Origin: a virus
DNA: 60,202 nucleotides
Direction: 5' to 3' (one strand)
IMG/VR virus record: IMGVR_UViG_3300004369_000751
Location: 1 to 60,202 of that record
Part shown: positions 42,601 to 48,145 of the stretch, piece by piece
Layout of the letters: each line of letters starts with the position of its first letter
Position numbering within the stretch: position 1 is the stretch's first letter
Program-made: the position numbers and the translations under genes
The notes under the pieces: model-generated
What the model was told of the DNA's origin: nothing
Database searches by the model: none
Seen by the model: the letters and a program-made list of their open reading frames with translations, nothing else

Positions 42601-45085
42601 AGAGGAGCTCACCGCGGCAGAACGCGATGCGTTCAACACAACTGTCGCACTCCAAGAGTTGGGCGGTATCTTCTCTATGTCTCTTGAGGAGTTGGACTCT
42701 CTATTGGAGAGAACAAAGGAGATGGCAACAGAGGGAATCGCACGACTAAAGGCAGACAAACTTGTCTTGAGTGCTGAGATATCTTCATTGAAGCAGCAGG
42801 CAGAGGCTCAGATAAAATCTGACTTTGGATTCTTGTACGATGAGAACGGAGACCTGAAGAGTAAGAACAGGCTTGACTCTGAGTTCCGGCAGATATGGGA
42901 GAACTTCCGCAAGCTAAAGGTTTGGGAAGGTATCAAGGGTTGGGTTAAGACAATCGACTTCCAATCTCTCACCGGATTCCAAGACTTTATGCGGAAGAAA
43001 ATATACCACCTTGGTACGCTGATGAACGTGTTGGACAAGGGTGGTGACTTCTTCAAGAAGAACGTATACGACGTTCTCAATAGAATGGATGAGAAGAGTA
43101 AGCGCGGATTCCAAATGGAGATGGCGAACTTAGACTCTTTCGCACGTTCTTTTGGATTCAAGAACTACAAGCAGTTTGCTCGTAGCTTGAACGGACCTCC
43201 GGCTAATGTCAACGGAAAGCTACTCACCATCGACCAAATGATGAGAATCTATGCCCTAAGCAAGAACCCAATACAGAGGAACAAGCTGATTGATATGGGC
43301 ATTGACATCGACAGTGTTGAGTCATTCCTTACAGATGAGCAAAGGGGATTCGCTGACATGGTTGTTGACTACCTATCCAACAGCTACTTCGATGGCGTTA
43401 ACAGCATCTACTCTTATGTAAACAATGTCAACCTTGGATACGTAGAAAACTACTTCCCAACCAAGACAATTCAAACTAAGATTGATGGGAACATCTTGGA
43501 GTCCGGAGACTTCGGCTCTGTGTTTAATGCGGAGACAGCACCTGCACTAAAGGAGCGTACTGATACTAAGGGAGAGATTGACTTGTCATCAGACTTTACT
43601 GCTGTTCTTGAGAATCACTTCCGGTCGATGGAAAGGTACAAGGCCATGGCCATTGGTGTTCGCAAGATGGTTCAGATTTTTAAGATGGAGGATGTCAAGA
43701 CTTTGCTTGAGCGCACCGGAACCAAGGACATGATTATGCGCGGTCTTAACTTCGCTATCAACCCCGACTCCATGACCCGGGAACCAACGACCATTGTCGG
43801 GAAGCTGTCATCCAAGTTCACCGGATTTGCTCTTTCTTTCAAGGCCATTCAAATTCTGAAGCAAGGCTCCTCTTTTGTTCAAGCATTTGAGGATTACACC
43901 GTAAGGAAGGGCAAGCCAACACCGGTATTGGACCACATAATGTTCATGCTTGACATGGCTTACATTGTTGCCACACTTCCAAAGCAGATTAAAAAGGCTT
44001 ACGATATGTCGGCCAATGTAAAGGACCGTCTCGACCAAGGATTGGAGGGGGATGTGTATGGACTTGAGTCCGGCACCGGAGTGTTCCGGCCAATATCAAA
44101 GTCATCAAGTGCATGGGCAAAAGCAAGGAGGGCTTTCAAAACCGGAGCCGCAGCACCTACTGTCCTTGGTGATATCATTGGTGTGCTTGGATACATGGCT
44201 GTGTACAACAGAATGATAAAGCAAGGCTTCACTCACGCTGAGGCGTTGGAGGCATTCAACAACTACAACTCTACGCAGCAGTCTCGCCGGGCAACTGAGA
44301 AGTCACCAATACAGATGAGCAACAATGAGTTTCAAAGGTTGTTCACAATGTTTGGAAGCACAGTGTTCTTGCAGATGAACAAGATTGCTCAGACATCAAC
44401 CAACATCATGCGTAGTGCCAAGAAAGGCAAGATGCCAAAAGCAAAGGATGTACGAGGGTTAATGTTGAACCTTGCCATCGCAAACGTGTTGTTCGTTGGT
44501 GCTGCTAACATTGCCAAGTTTATATACGGTGATGATGAGGATGAGGAAGAGGCTTTGAAAGCCATGCGTAATGCGATGCTTGGTCTCAATGTGATTTACG
44601 CTATACCCATCTTTGGTTCTGCTATTGAATCAATGGTTGCGTATGCTGAGGGTGAGCCTGACAGGGCTGATGACACCATCAATGTGTTTCAGAATCTATT
44701 CAGAAAGTATAAGAAAGCTGAAGAGGGATTGGATGATGGTAATGTTTGGGCTGCGGTACAGCCTTTAGTTGAGATTGTTATTGGAGCTCAGCTCGACCCA
44801 TTCATTGGTATCTACAACTACTTTGGCGGAGACGAGGATATGCAAGAGGATGCGGCTTACGATATGCTTGGAATCACTCCATCGTACAGGCCAAGCAATG
44901 ATGAGAAGCCTGTATCAACTATGGGCAAGGAGGACATGAAGCGTTACTTCCCTGAACTTTACGATGAGGTATACGGACCAAACTCCCCGGGGTATGACAT
45001 TCAGCAAGAGATAAAGGAGATGGAGAAAGAGATTGAGAAGGAGCAGCAACAGTTAAAGGATGAAGCCTACGGCTACTCTGAGTAG
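33671..45085 (+). CDS. giant polyvalent protein (two ART-like domains, zincin)
   Basis: This 3804-aa protein, about 19% of the genome, is probably packaged and injected. Residues ~10-160 repeat a RGYKKTKEEFLG-type motif. Residues ~755-930 hold a Gly/Ala-rich membrane-like segment. Two regions look like ADP-ribosyltransferase domains of polyvalent proteins: ~1480-1625 (LYHSTPSNF to GKGDSYIVFDNKNI) and ~1650-1890 (MYHGTASQF to EKDYVIFNTSVLKP). A zincin motif HEFGH lies at 2435-2439. Helical coils follow, and the C-terminus (~3380-3680) resembles the large polyvalent-associated region found at the end of such proteins. Residues 1475-1900 are coded in much more AT-rich DNA than the flanks, so the ART pair may be acquired. 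Confidence 0.75.
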   Translation: MDEQVLQDLYARAQSLGYKKGIEDFRTLIQTDPSVQDDNFAYVQSRGYKKTKEEFLGLLGMNQSTSTIPLKKKESAPSTESLSGDGSLGQSLPEITKKTLSKIGIEPQPQSKPKEDPLRFNQMPPQMQVEEAFKIIQGKGYQGTKEDFIAEYGIQVPQTQEEEYKNKDIFAQNIRNAYSSALRYSPQKKEVVAPAKAEPTLMEQTKEQFAEQFPKTIERIKKAPEEAERDKGFLETVKKGEREAELAQIQTNDQDEEFLRLVSGVDNLYIKGASEERAERELNERFKKYGIVFAQSKAGRDVLIARTADGKKSIEVPLAASTSDYNSKRLRDFIIQNGKAQTESMSEDFITKSLRAQNMRRVGRLNKDGSASTVEFMSFEQDGKFLVAPTLFPKDKLNYGADPRGWMKLEPAKAIEEARARGELFEFKTKAEAERFAEGAWKDVTMSDLEGQKFFQERGLDYFDYKNRRDEMLSIDKEQALIENVSGAIKRGEITNAKQYFSKKLSPEEAIKYSYLLNGNNLRPDLESYVQKRQQQKNELYTQVEDRTFFNDGKVQTTFEDFDVYLNKKSEESKKKAEEANKIAKEKYEELNAVSMEAFGVPAAQLMTYKPKTQDEVNVINDIKQRMSALVDLQKVAAERYYASSTFFDSKLNKAARNEYDENMSAWWSEFNSAWARGEAGAQLMKTIMGVNSVEEAGQLISEAMQDAEGGTRSRAFQTFMSAGALSEDDERAARAFWSDPFEILTNLVATSFAQLLPIGFRIVPATTVAGGLTGAGISAATTGGFGTFGGAVSGLKYGFQTGMEMANFAMEYTNSFFEAAQERGYDVKDPEQFVKAYADDAVWNETNNIGIRRGLAIGGVGLMSSSLAGKVFKVSKLASKAQKVGTFVAERAVFDPLMEGAGELLAQEWSTGTYDLKEIEGEMMGGIGNNAISAGFNIATSALKNTNIDYANTLTDISAVAEESASDERISNWAANMRRLGQIDAETEQRIQRNVGLRRESKDLLSVGDNGKIASKDSKLQARMMELMAARDEMSSTDNRREVYRNYIAQVNEELREIAETKKLRAPENAVNLSTMNAPTSAPGIPKYSINGRSMTKANFMDAVGKMSKSRFMRSRIVVDNDEATTGELNQKLIDKGFITKPKTDAIQEQSAAQVSPQVSAAVGEGVGEQVPGQEEVAGEVEQERLLEETQQQVEQSRGRLSELEAAIPAAMEVTPEVLVQATNNELAPEQLDGVLSSIADDIISETELSPEQDALVSANKARVDELVSLKSEQEALSSEVNDLETMLSQSGGFQFRAGDGVKTTRDAAWDSKTKEELPASSFESDEAFQSTIRDGQWGMLTAENPDATQVSDAENKQVNERAEEWLRSRGYNPQRIFGKYGNSENSFFVEGLSTEDAVEFAREFSQESVATDKGLVYQDGKMNPRQKGQETFAPADDFYSTIKIGDKLSDFSVSYDFDEKTESGVKPAPKKEGKTAVEGEITLYHSTPSNFTEFRVIGENDGKTESQYTELGIHLGTEEQAKKRAETKRIPKEKQRIIKVKINPKKVIRVTDKGRWTLSTYKNILFELGLIQDKKEIKSFEDVLAVLKDNNIDAFVYDNKYEGKGDSYIVFDNKNIEIEQSTGENPLQDVESTTKALEGVDTTIIEKPFGVMYHGTASQFDLPSKKEIGKGIGVSKFGEGFYVTTSKESVDKYYGLIAAANSAFQDLYPDSASMSNAKETNSFFNLQMLYDALLIDGTKESALKSVKNNLSGKKAEAAIKLINNTFDKLKVKKFTLNNDNIVDFDQPIAGSKFDSVIDEKDRPETFGELFEDLVEGNIIQNYFGEYKKGFDEKSAIRKATKILKGYGIDGLSYNTKKVINEELKLPYDVKGEKDYVIFNTSVLKPFTNKNIAQAYHKAKADNSNPELVKAVESLFGAPKSGPQTRIDTKLEQVQEIDENAELERIVGEMNELDSPLVDTSAQIESTEGASTDVQELNSRLDTPLDVVNIQILDGVPVLVTISDQLVASNDGVTDNVTGTEITNLFGGLGFNGIKKFLKAAWANVNEDEAKNQHKKATEIYENNKAIIEKFWADNPKYDGHVPMLVVKMGENSILSNEAVSRVLIERIKSLNLSEDTKKEAFSNLQKRLDKFVENYKKEKAAVDRKNAKLKEGEKKKAISASTKNPYSLAKFISENNIKDFDGVLNSIAQMPISARGVINKLLTSGSVRKPGQKPKNPGGPGKDSIAKILLGDNKNNSLLSIQSITDVLTEPSTSNVPIGSVISVVGVKVAEKQADGTYKAAGRAIKVGHPNYEYGAEGMSFGVVKNPMTLQSIMPAAYDAVVSKNIEKVKEKKKPIGTSTAMGIGQGLKGLVGRTISTNPPKMMALISLINKAFPNVSVYTTTEAFNRILQNTDTKLTMKGDAVLYGVTANGDIYINPEVHKTESELFNTIIHEFGHVWLNMLLTSPEGSKERKLYQQGINIIREGIKTDPKLKALYDSQMKLFNNNEADAINEMLAILIGNRGEMISKASIRTKFNDFLLAMWEYVRATFKMSKDISVDEISNMSLDDFLGTAMADLLSGEDMKISDAQLTKMRNLTSMARQDDSMQSIIDLGRENGFSDQSIKEILMRRGFKAADIDTAMEVRVDLMTELPDAFANVEGGVKEGMKLFADVRQQLSKYAKKKVKEADGTTRTRTMSEIRQKALELLKEHPIFKAQANITKDELILAFDRSMSTRANRGVDAQIAEIRKGLKSKKMGVKELAAAQKKLIDFVSSVLPQSKGYSTARIERIVRLIGSTNINNFDAQAERVMKIVEAQKDLMAKKDIADAVARQRQEMRDRRAGQKDLRSFQITLKNFIRTNLPKSKGYSQLMVNRLVAAVANTTTQNYAAQAVKVLNVVEKQRKLMSNQRIREIANVIVKSSKIAKTGSNKRRAGRVDADTQALFATMKQTMRALAMAKKGDSSMLDRISASVDPAILAGKGIDLDEVQQKIDNGEELTAAERDAFNTTVALQELGGIFSMSLEELDSLLERTKEMATEGIARLKADKLVLSAEISSLKQQAEAQIKSDFGFLYDENGDLKSKNRLDSEFRQIWENFRKLKVWEGIKGWVKTIDFQSLTGFQDFMRKKIYHLGTLMNVLDKGGDFFKKNVYDVLNRMDEKSKRGFQMEMANLDSFARSFGFKNYKQFARSLNGPPANVNGKLLTIDQMMRIYALSKNPIQRNKLIDMGIDIDSVESFLTDEQRGFADMVVDYLSNSYFDGVNSIYSYVNNVNLGYVENYFPTKTIQTKIDGNILESGDFGSVFNAETAPALKERTDTKGEIDLSSDFTAVLENHFRSMERYKAMAIGVRKMVQIFKMEDVKTLLERTGTKDMIMRGLNFAINPDSMTREPTTIVGKLSSKFTGFALSFKAIQILKQGSSFVQAFEDYTVRKGKPTPVLDHIMFMLDMAYIVATLPKQIKKAYDMSANVKDRLDQGLEGDVYGLESGTGVFRPISKSSSAWAKARRAFKTGAAAPTVLGDIIGVLGYMAVYNRMIKQGFTHAEALEAFNNYNSTQQSRRATEKSPIQMSNNEFQRLFTMFGSTVFLQMNKIAQTSTNIMRSAKKGKMPKAKDVRGLMLNLAIANVLFVGAANIAKFIYGDDEDEEEALKAMRNAMLGLNVIYAIPIFGSAIESMVAYAEGEPDRADDTINVFQNLFRKYKKAEEGLDDGNVWAAVQPLVEIVIGAQLDPFIGIYNYFGGDEDMQEDAAYDMLGITPSYRPSNDEKPVSTMGKEDMKRYFPELYDEVYGPNSPGYDIQQEIKEMEKEIEKEQQQLKDEAYGYSE
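37225..37244. repeat. palindromic element inside the giant gene
   Basis: GCGTCTCCTCGAAGAGACGC lies in frame in the polyvalent gene and reads RLLEETQ. The same frame and nearly the same peptide appear in the copies at 46942 and 59943. Confidence 0.85.
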
Positions 45086-45507
45086 TCGGGCTCTTTCTTG
45101 TACCTAACGTACTTGAGTCCTCTCTGCTTGTCGTAGTATGCCATCAGCTCGTTGTCGTTTGCTGCCCCTTCCCTTGGTTTCCTTCCTCCCATCTTAATGA
45201 TGCCGGAGATGTCTGCCGGCCGGCCAAAGATTATGCCATCGTCACACGCCCATATAACCAATGGGTTTAGCATCTTCATCTGAAGTTTTGATATCTTGTT
45301 CACAGAGATTGGTAGTGGGTATGCATCTCTGATGTACCGGTGTCTTCCTTTTACCTCTGCATATGCCACGAGCTTCCCCTCCTTATTGAATACCTTGTAG
45401 TCGATATCATCGGGTCCGAGCTTTTTAAATGAACCACCGAATACGTTTACGTATGTTTCGATTGCTCTTCGCTCACGTATCAAATCATCTTCAGTTTCAA
45501 AGCGCAT
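45073..45507 (-). CDS. PD-(D/E)XK nuclease-like protein
   Basis: This 144-aa protein has an N-terminal helix, then Asp36 in a DDIDYKVF strand, and Glu51-Val-Lys53 in AYAEVKGRHR, the D...ExK core of PD-(D/E)XK nucleases. A basic stretch follows. It probably cleaves or processes DNA; small proteins of this type in phages are often called VSR-like or recombination nucleases. It overlaps the end of the giant gene by 13 bases in convergent orientation, so the two arms meet with no spacer or terminator. Confidence 0.7.
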   Translation of the reverse strand: MRFETEDDLIRERRAIETYVNVFGGSFKKLGPDDIDYKVFNKEGKLVAYAEVKGRHRYIRDAYPLPISVNKISKLQMKMLNPLVIWACDDGIIFGRPADISGIIKMGGRKPREGAANDNELMAYYDKQRGLKYVRYKKEPDYSE

Positions 45508-45688
45508 CTCTTCCTTTTTGAATGATTATGTTTAGGTCATCTATAATTGCTTGGGCTTCCAACTTTGCCTTGGGCCAATCTTTATCTATCATGTGCTCAT
45601 AGAGCTCATTAAGATAGTCGTGAAGGGTGTTGGTGAACCTTGTCACCTTCGCAACCCTTTCTTTTTCTTTTGGTGATTGCTTTGTCAT
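45497..45688 (-). CDS. small helical protein
   Basis: This 63-aa, charged, helical protein (TRFTNTLHDYLNELYEHMID core) has no recognised domain. It is coupled by overlaps to the DnaA-like gene upstream and the nuclease gene downstream, so it belongs to the replication operon. Confidence 0.65.
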   Translation of the reverse strand: MTKQSPKEKERVAKVTRFTNTLHDYLNELYEHMIDKDWPKAKLEAQAIIDDLNIIIQKGRDAL

Positions 45689-46188
45689 AGTCCGTTGAGT
45701 ATTCTGTTCAGTTTTAATATAAACTCTTGTTCTTTTCCGGGATAAACTCGTGCTCGTATCGTTGCAAAGATATCATCAAACCTTGAATTTTTTGCATTTT
45801 CTTGTTCAATTTTTTCTCTTAGCTCTTTGTTTTCTTTCTCGATGTTTCGAATGTGGTCTACGATGTTCTCGACATCTTCTGTATACCATTTTGATTTAGA
45901 ATCGTTCTCGAGTATTTCTTTGCAGGTCAGATATTTTTCTTGAATTGACTTTAGTTTAAGGTCATGTTCTGCACTGCGTATGTAATGAATTACGCTTGCG
46001 TGTCCCACACCTAAGATTTTTCCTATGTGGATGTAGGTGTATCCTCTTTCTCTTAGGATTGTTGAGAATACCTGACGTGCTGAAACGTAGTCTTGCTTTC
46101 GTGTTCTCTTCTTTATTGAGTCTATGTTGAACACATTCTCCACAATTTGAATCAGTAACGTATCGTCAAAAAAAACTTGATTGTTCAT
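45685..46188 (-). CDS. DnaA-domain-IV-like protein with coiled coil
   Basis: This 167-aa protein resembles the C-terminal DNA-binding domain of DnaA over residues ~30-85. It has VSARQVFSTILRERG, a turn-helix IHIGKILGVGHASVIHYIRS, and conserved HASVIH where DnaA has the DNA-contacting HSTV motif. Residues ~115-140 form a coiled coil that could dimerise it. There is no AAA+ domain, so it may mark an origin or act as a regulator. A second such protein is encoded at 52530-52829. Confidence 0.7.
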   Translation of the reverse strand: MNNQVFFDDTLLIQIVENVFNIDSIKKRTRKQDYVSARQVFSTILRERGYTYIHIGKILGVGHASVIHYIRSAEHDLKLKSIQEKYLTCKEILENDSKSKWYTEDVENIVDHIRNIEKENKELREKIEQENAKNSRFDDIFATIRARVYPGKEQEFILKLNRILNGL

Positions 46189-46433
46189 TCTCCTGTGTGT
46201 ATTTCTGTTCGTATTCCTTTCTTAGAGAGCTCTTCAATTCTGTATTTTTGGAGAGCACTTAGTTTTCCACCGGGCCTTTTCACTTCCACAAAGAACGTGT
46301 CGGTGTTGGGTGGCAGGACCAAGAGGTCAGGGATTCCATTCTTGTTGGTCTTCATTAGTTTGATGACGTAGAATCCTTGGGCCTCGAGGTCCTTTATCTT
46401 ATTGGCTTGTATCTGCTGTTCTGTTTTCGGCAT
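46185..46433 (-). CDS. VRR-NUC nuclease
   Basis: This 82-aa protein is a minimal VRR-NUC domain, a PD-(D/E)XK branch that acts on branched DNA. It shows GIPDLLVLPP (Asp36), FFVEVKRPGGKLS with Glu50-Val-Lys52, and a following Gln62 in LQKYRIEEL. Phage versions are thought to resolve recombination or replication intermediates. It is coupled to the DnaA-like gene by an ATGA overlap. Confidence 0.87.
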   Translation of the reverse strand: MPKTEQQIQANKIKDLEAQGFYVIKLMKTNKNGIPDLLVLPPNTDTFFVEVKRPGGKLSALQKYRIEELSKKGIRTEIHTGE

Positions 46434-46668
46434 TTTTGTTTACTATTTCTACGTGTCCGGAAGTTTCAATCCACACCTTTGCACCGCATGAAAGCGGCTT
46501 ATCGTGTGAGTAGATTATTCTTGCTGCTTCCTTTCCATCTTGGCCATATATTATGGCTTCGTGTGCGTAGTCATTGCTTTTGTATGTCTTGCAGGTAAGC
46601 ACAGGTCTGTTGGCACCATCTTTATTTGCTTTGATGTTGTGCTGATTTACATGGATTATTGTTCTCAT
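46399..46668 (-). CDS. conserved small phage protein (DKPLSCGAKVWIET)
   Basis: This 89-aa protein begins RTIIHVNQHNIKAN, has KTYKSNDYAHEAIIYG in the middle and DKPLSCGAKVWIET near the end. I recall similar short proteins in many phages of diverse hosts, always uncharacterised and close to replication genes. It overlaps the VRR-NUC gene by 35 bases in another frame and lies 13 bases after the helicase gene. Confidence 0.75.
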   Translation of the reverse strand: MRTIIHVNQHNIKANKDGANRPVLTCKTYKSNDYAHEAIIYGQDGKEAARIIYSHDKPLSCGAKVWIETSGHVEIVNKNAENRTADTSQ

Positions 46669-46681
46669 GGTTTTTGGATGT

Positions 46682-48145
46682 TTAAAGTGTTAAATGTTTC
46701 TTAAAATGAGAAATTGTGTAGTCTTTTTTCTTGCTTACAGCCTTGTAGATTTCATCTTCAATGCCATCCTCAGAAAAAATCCAATAGATGTCGCTCTCCA
46801 ATCTGTCCTTCGTTGTCATCCGGTCTCGGCTCTGCCAATAACTCGTGGCACTGAAGTCAATGTTGAAGTAAACTAAAGCGTCAGCCTGCCTCAAGGATAT
46901 GCCCTCCCTTCCACTTACAATCTGAAGGGCTATCGACTTTTGCGTCTCTTCGAAGAGACTCAAATCTGTGGTAAGCTCATCGCCAAACACCTGAGTCAAA
47001 GCACTCAGCTCCTCCTTGAACTTGTAGAAGATGCCAATCTTCTTGCCGGCAAAGTGATTCTTTATGAACTCCGCTTTGCTTAGGTCAAAGGTCATAGACT
47101 TTCCGCTCTCAAACTTTACCGTTCCGGAGTACATCTGATGTAACTTTTGCATCAACTTCACCGGTGTGTCAGCCAAGATTACCTCATCCTTACCTTGAAG
47201 AACCAATTCCTTCTTAAGCCTTTCAATCATAGCATAAGTCGAGTCCTTCATCCTAACCCTCAGAATGTGCTCCTTTGTTTGCACAACAAAGCCTGCTTGC
47301 TTCTGACTATAGTTGATGGTGTATGGCTCCATTGCCTTTATGATTTCCTCCTTTCCTCGGCTGTAGTCTTTTATCATCACAGAGTTTATCATCTTGGTCT
47401 TCACATCAATGTACGCGTCAGCAAAACGATAGAATGATTTGAAAGAAGAGAATGGGTTGCCGGGGATTCCGTACACCTGATGGTACATCTGAGAGTACGA
47501 CTCCGGTGTTGGTGTTCCGCTCAGGAGAATCACCCGAGGTCTGTGCTTTGCAATCAAATCGCGCACGTCCTTAGCTCTGTTGCTTGGCTTGGGGAAAGCA
47601 CCAAGGCTGTGTGCCTCATCGCAGATGATGACATCCCAACTCTTCTGTTCAACCTTGTGAAGACTCTCGTAGTTGATGGTATCCATGTGGAACTCAGGAG
47701 ACAGCGTAGCGTAGTCACTCTCAATGCTGCCGATTGCTTTCTTCTTGGTTATAAACAGAACAGACTTAGCACCAATCTTCCGGCAGATGCCGAGACTTGT
47801 GAGAGTCTTGCCGGTTCTCACCTCCATGGCCAAGTACAAGAAGTCATGCTCAAAGAGAATCTGAGCACCCTTCTCAATGATGCTTAGCTGATAGTCTCTG
47901 TACTCAAATGAATTCTGTTTCATCTCGGGTAGGTTTTGATAGTGTTCAATGCTTGCACGTATTGATTCAATTGTATGTGTAGGCACGTCATGCTTGAGAG
48001 CCACGACCTCAACCATCTTCCGGCCTTGCTTGACCTTCTTTGTTTTGGTTTTGGTCGCGACACCAAGCAGTAGCCGGAGCAGCTCCACCATCATCATGTT
48101 GCTGTATCCGGGCCTCCTCTCTATTATCTTAATCTCGTTCATCAC
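46682..48145 (-). CDS. SNF2-like superfamily 2 helicase
   Basis: This 487-aa ATP-dependent DNA translocase has Walker A RTGKT (110-114), DEAH (176-179), the LSGTP motif III (208-212) and a late SATSYWQSRDR motif VI. Phage SNF2-like helicases help replication or recombination. It is coupled to the primase-helicase by an ATGA overlap. A 20-bp palindromic element is inserted in frame between the helicase motifs of lobe 2 (46942-46961), where it encodes SLFEETQ. Confidence 0.9.
   Translation of the reverse strand: MMNEIKIIERRPGYSNMMMVELLRLLLGVATKTKTKKVKQGRKMVEVVALKHDVPTHTIESIRASIEHYQNLPEMKQNSFEYRDYQLSIIEKGAQILFEHDFLYLAMEVRTGKTLTSLGICRKIGAKSVLFITKKKAIGSIESDYATLSPEFHMDTINYESLHKVEQKSWDVIICDEAHSLGAFPKPSNRAKDVRDLIAKHRPRVILLSGTPTPESYSQMYHQVYGIPGNPFSSFKSFYRFADAYIDVKTKMINSVMIKDYSRGKEEIIKAMEPYTINYSQKQAGFVVQTKEHILRVRMKDSTYAMIERLKKELVLQGKDEVILADTPVKLMQKLHQMYSGTVKFESGKSMTFDLSKAEFIKNHFAGKKIGIFYKFKEELSALTQVFGDELTTDLSLFEETQKSIALQIVSGREGISLRQADALVYFNIDFSATSYWQSRDRMTTKDRLESDIYWIFSEDGIEDEIYKAVSKKKDYTISHFKKHLTL
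46942..46961. repeat. palindromic element inside the helicase gene
   Basis: GCGTCTCTTCGAAGAGACTC; on the minus strand it reads in frame as SLFEETQ within the second helicase lobe. Confidence 0.88.

Noticed and set aside
33671-45085. Tape-measure protein
   Set aside because: Length would fit a siphovirus tape measure, but the enzyme domains, the gp14/gp15-like neighbours and lack of tail-tube genes point to a polyvalent injected protein of a podovirus.
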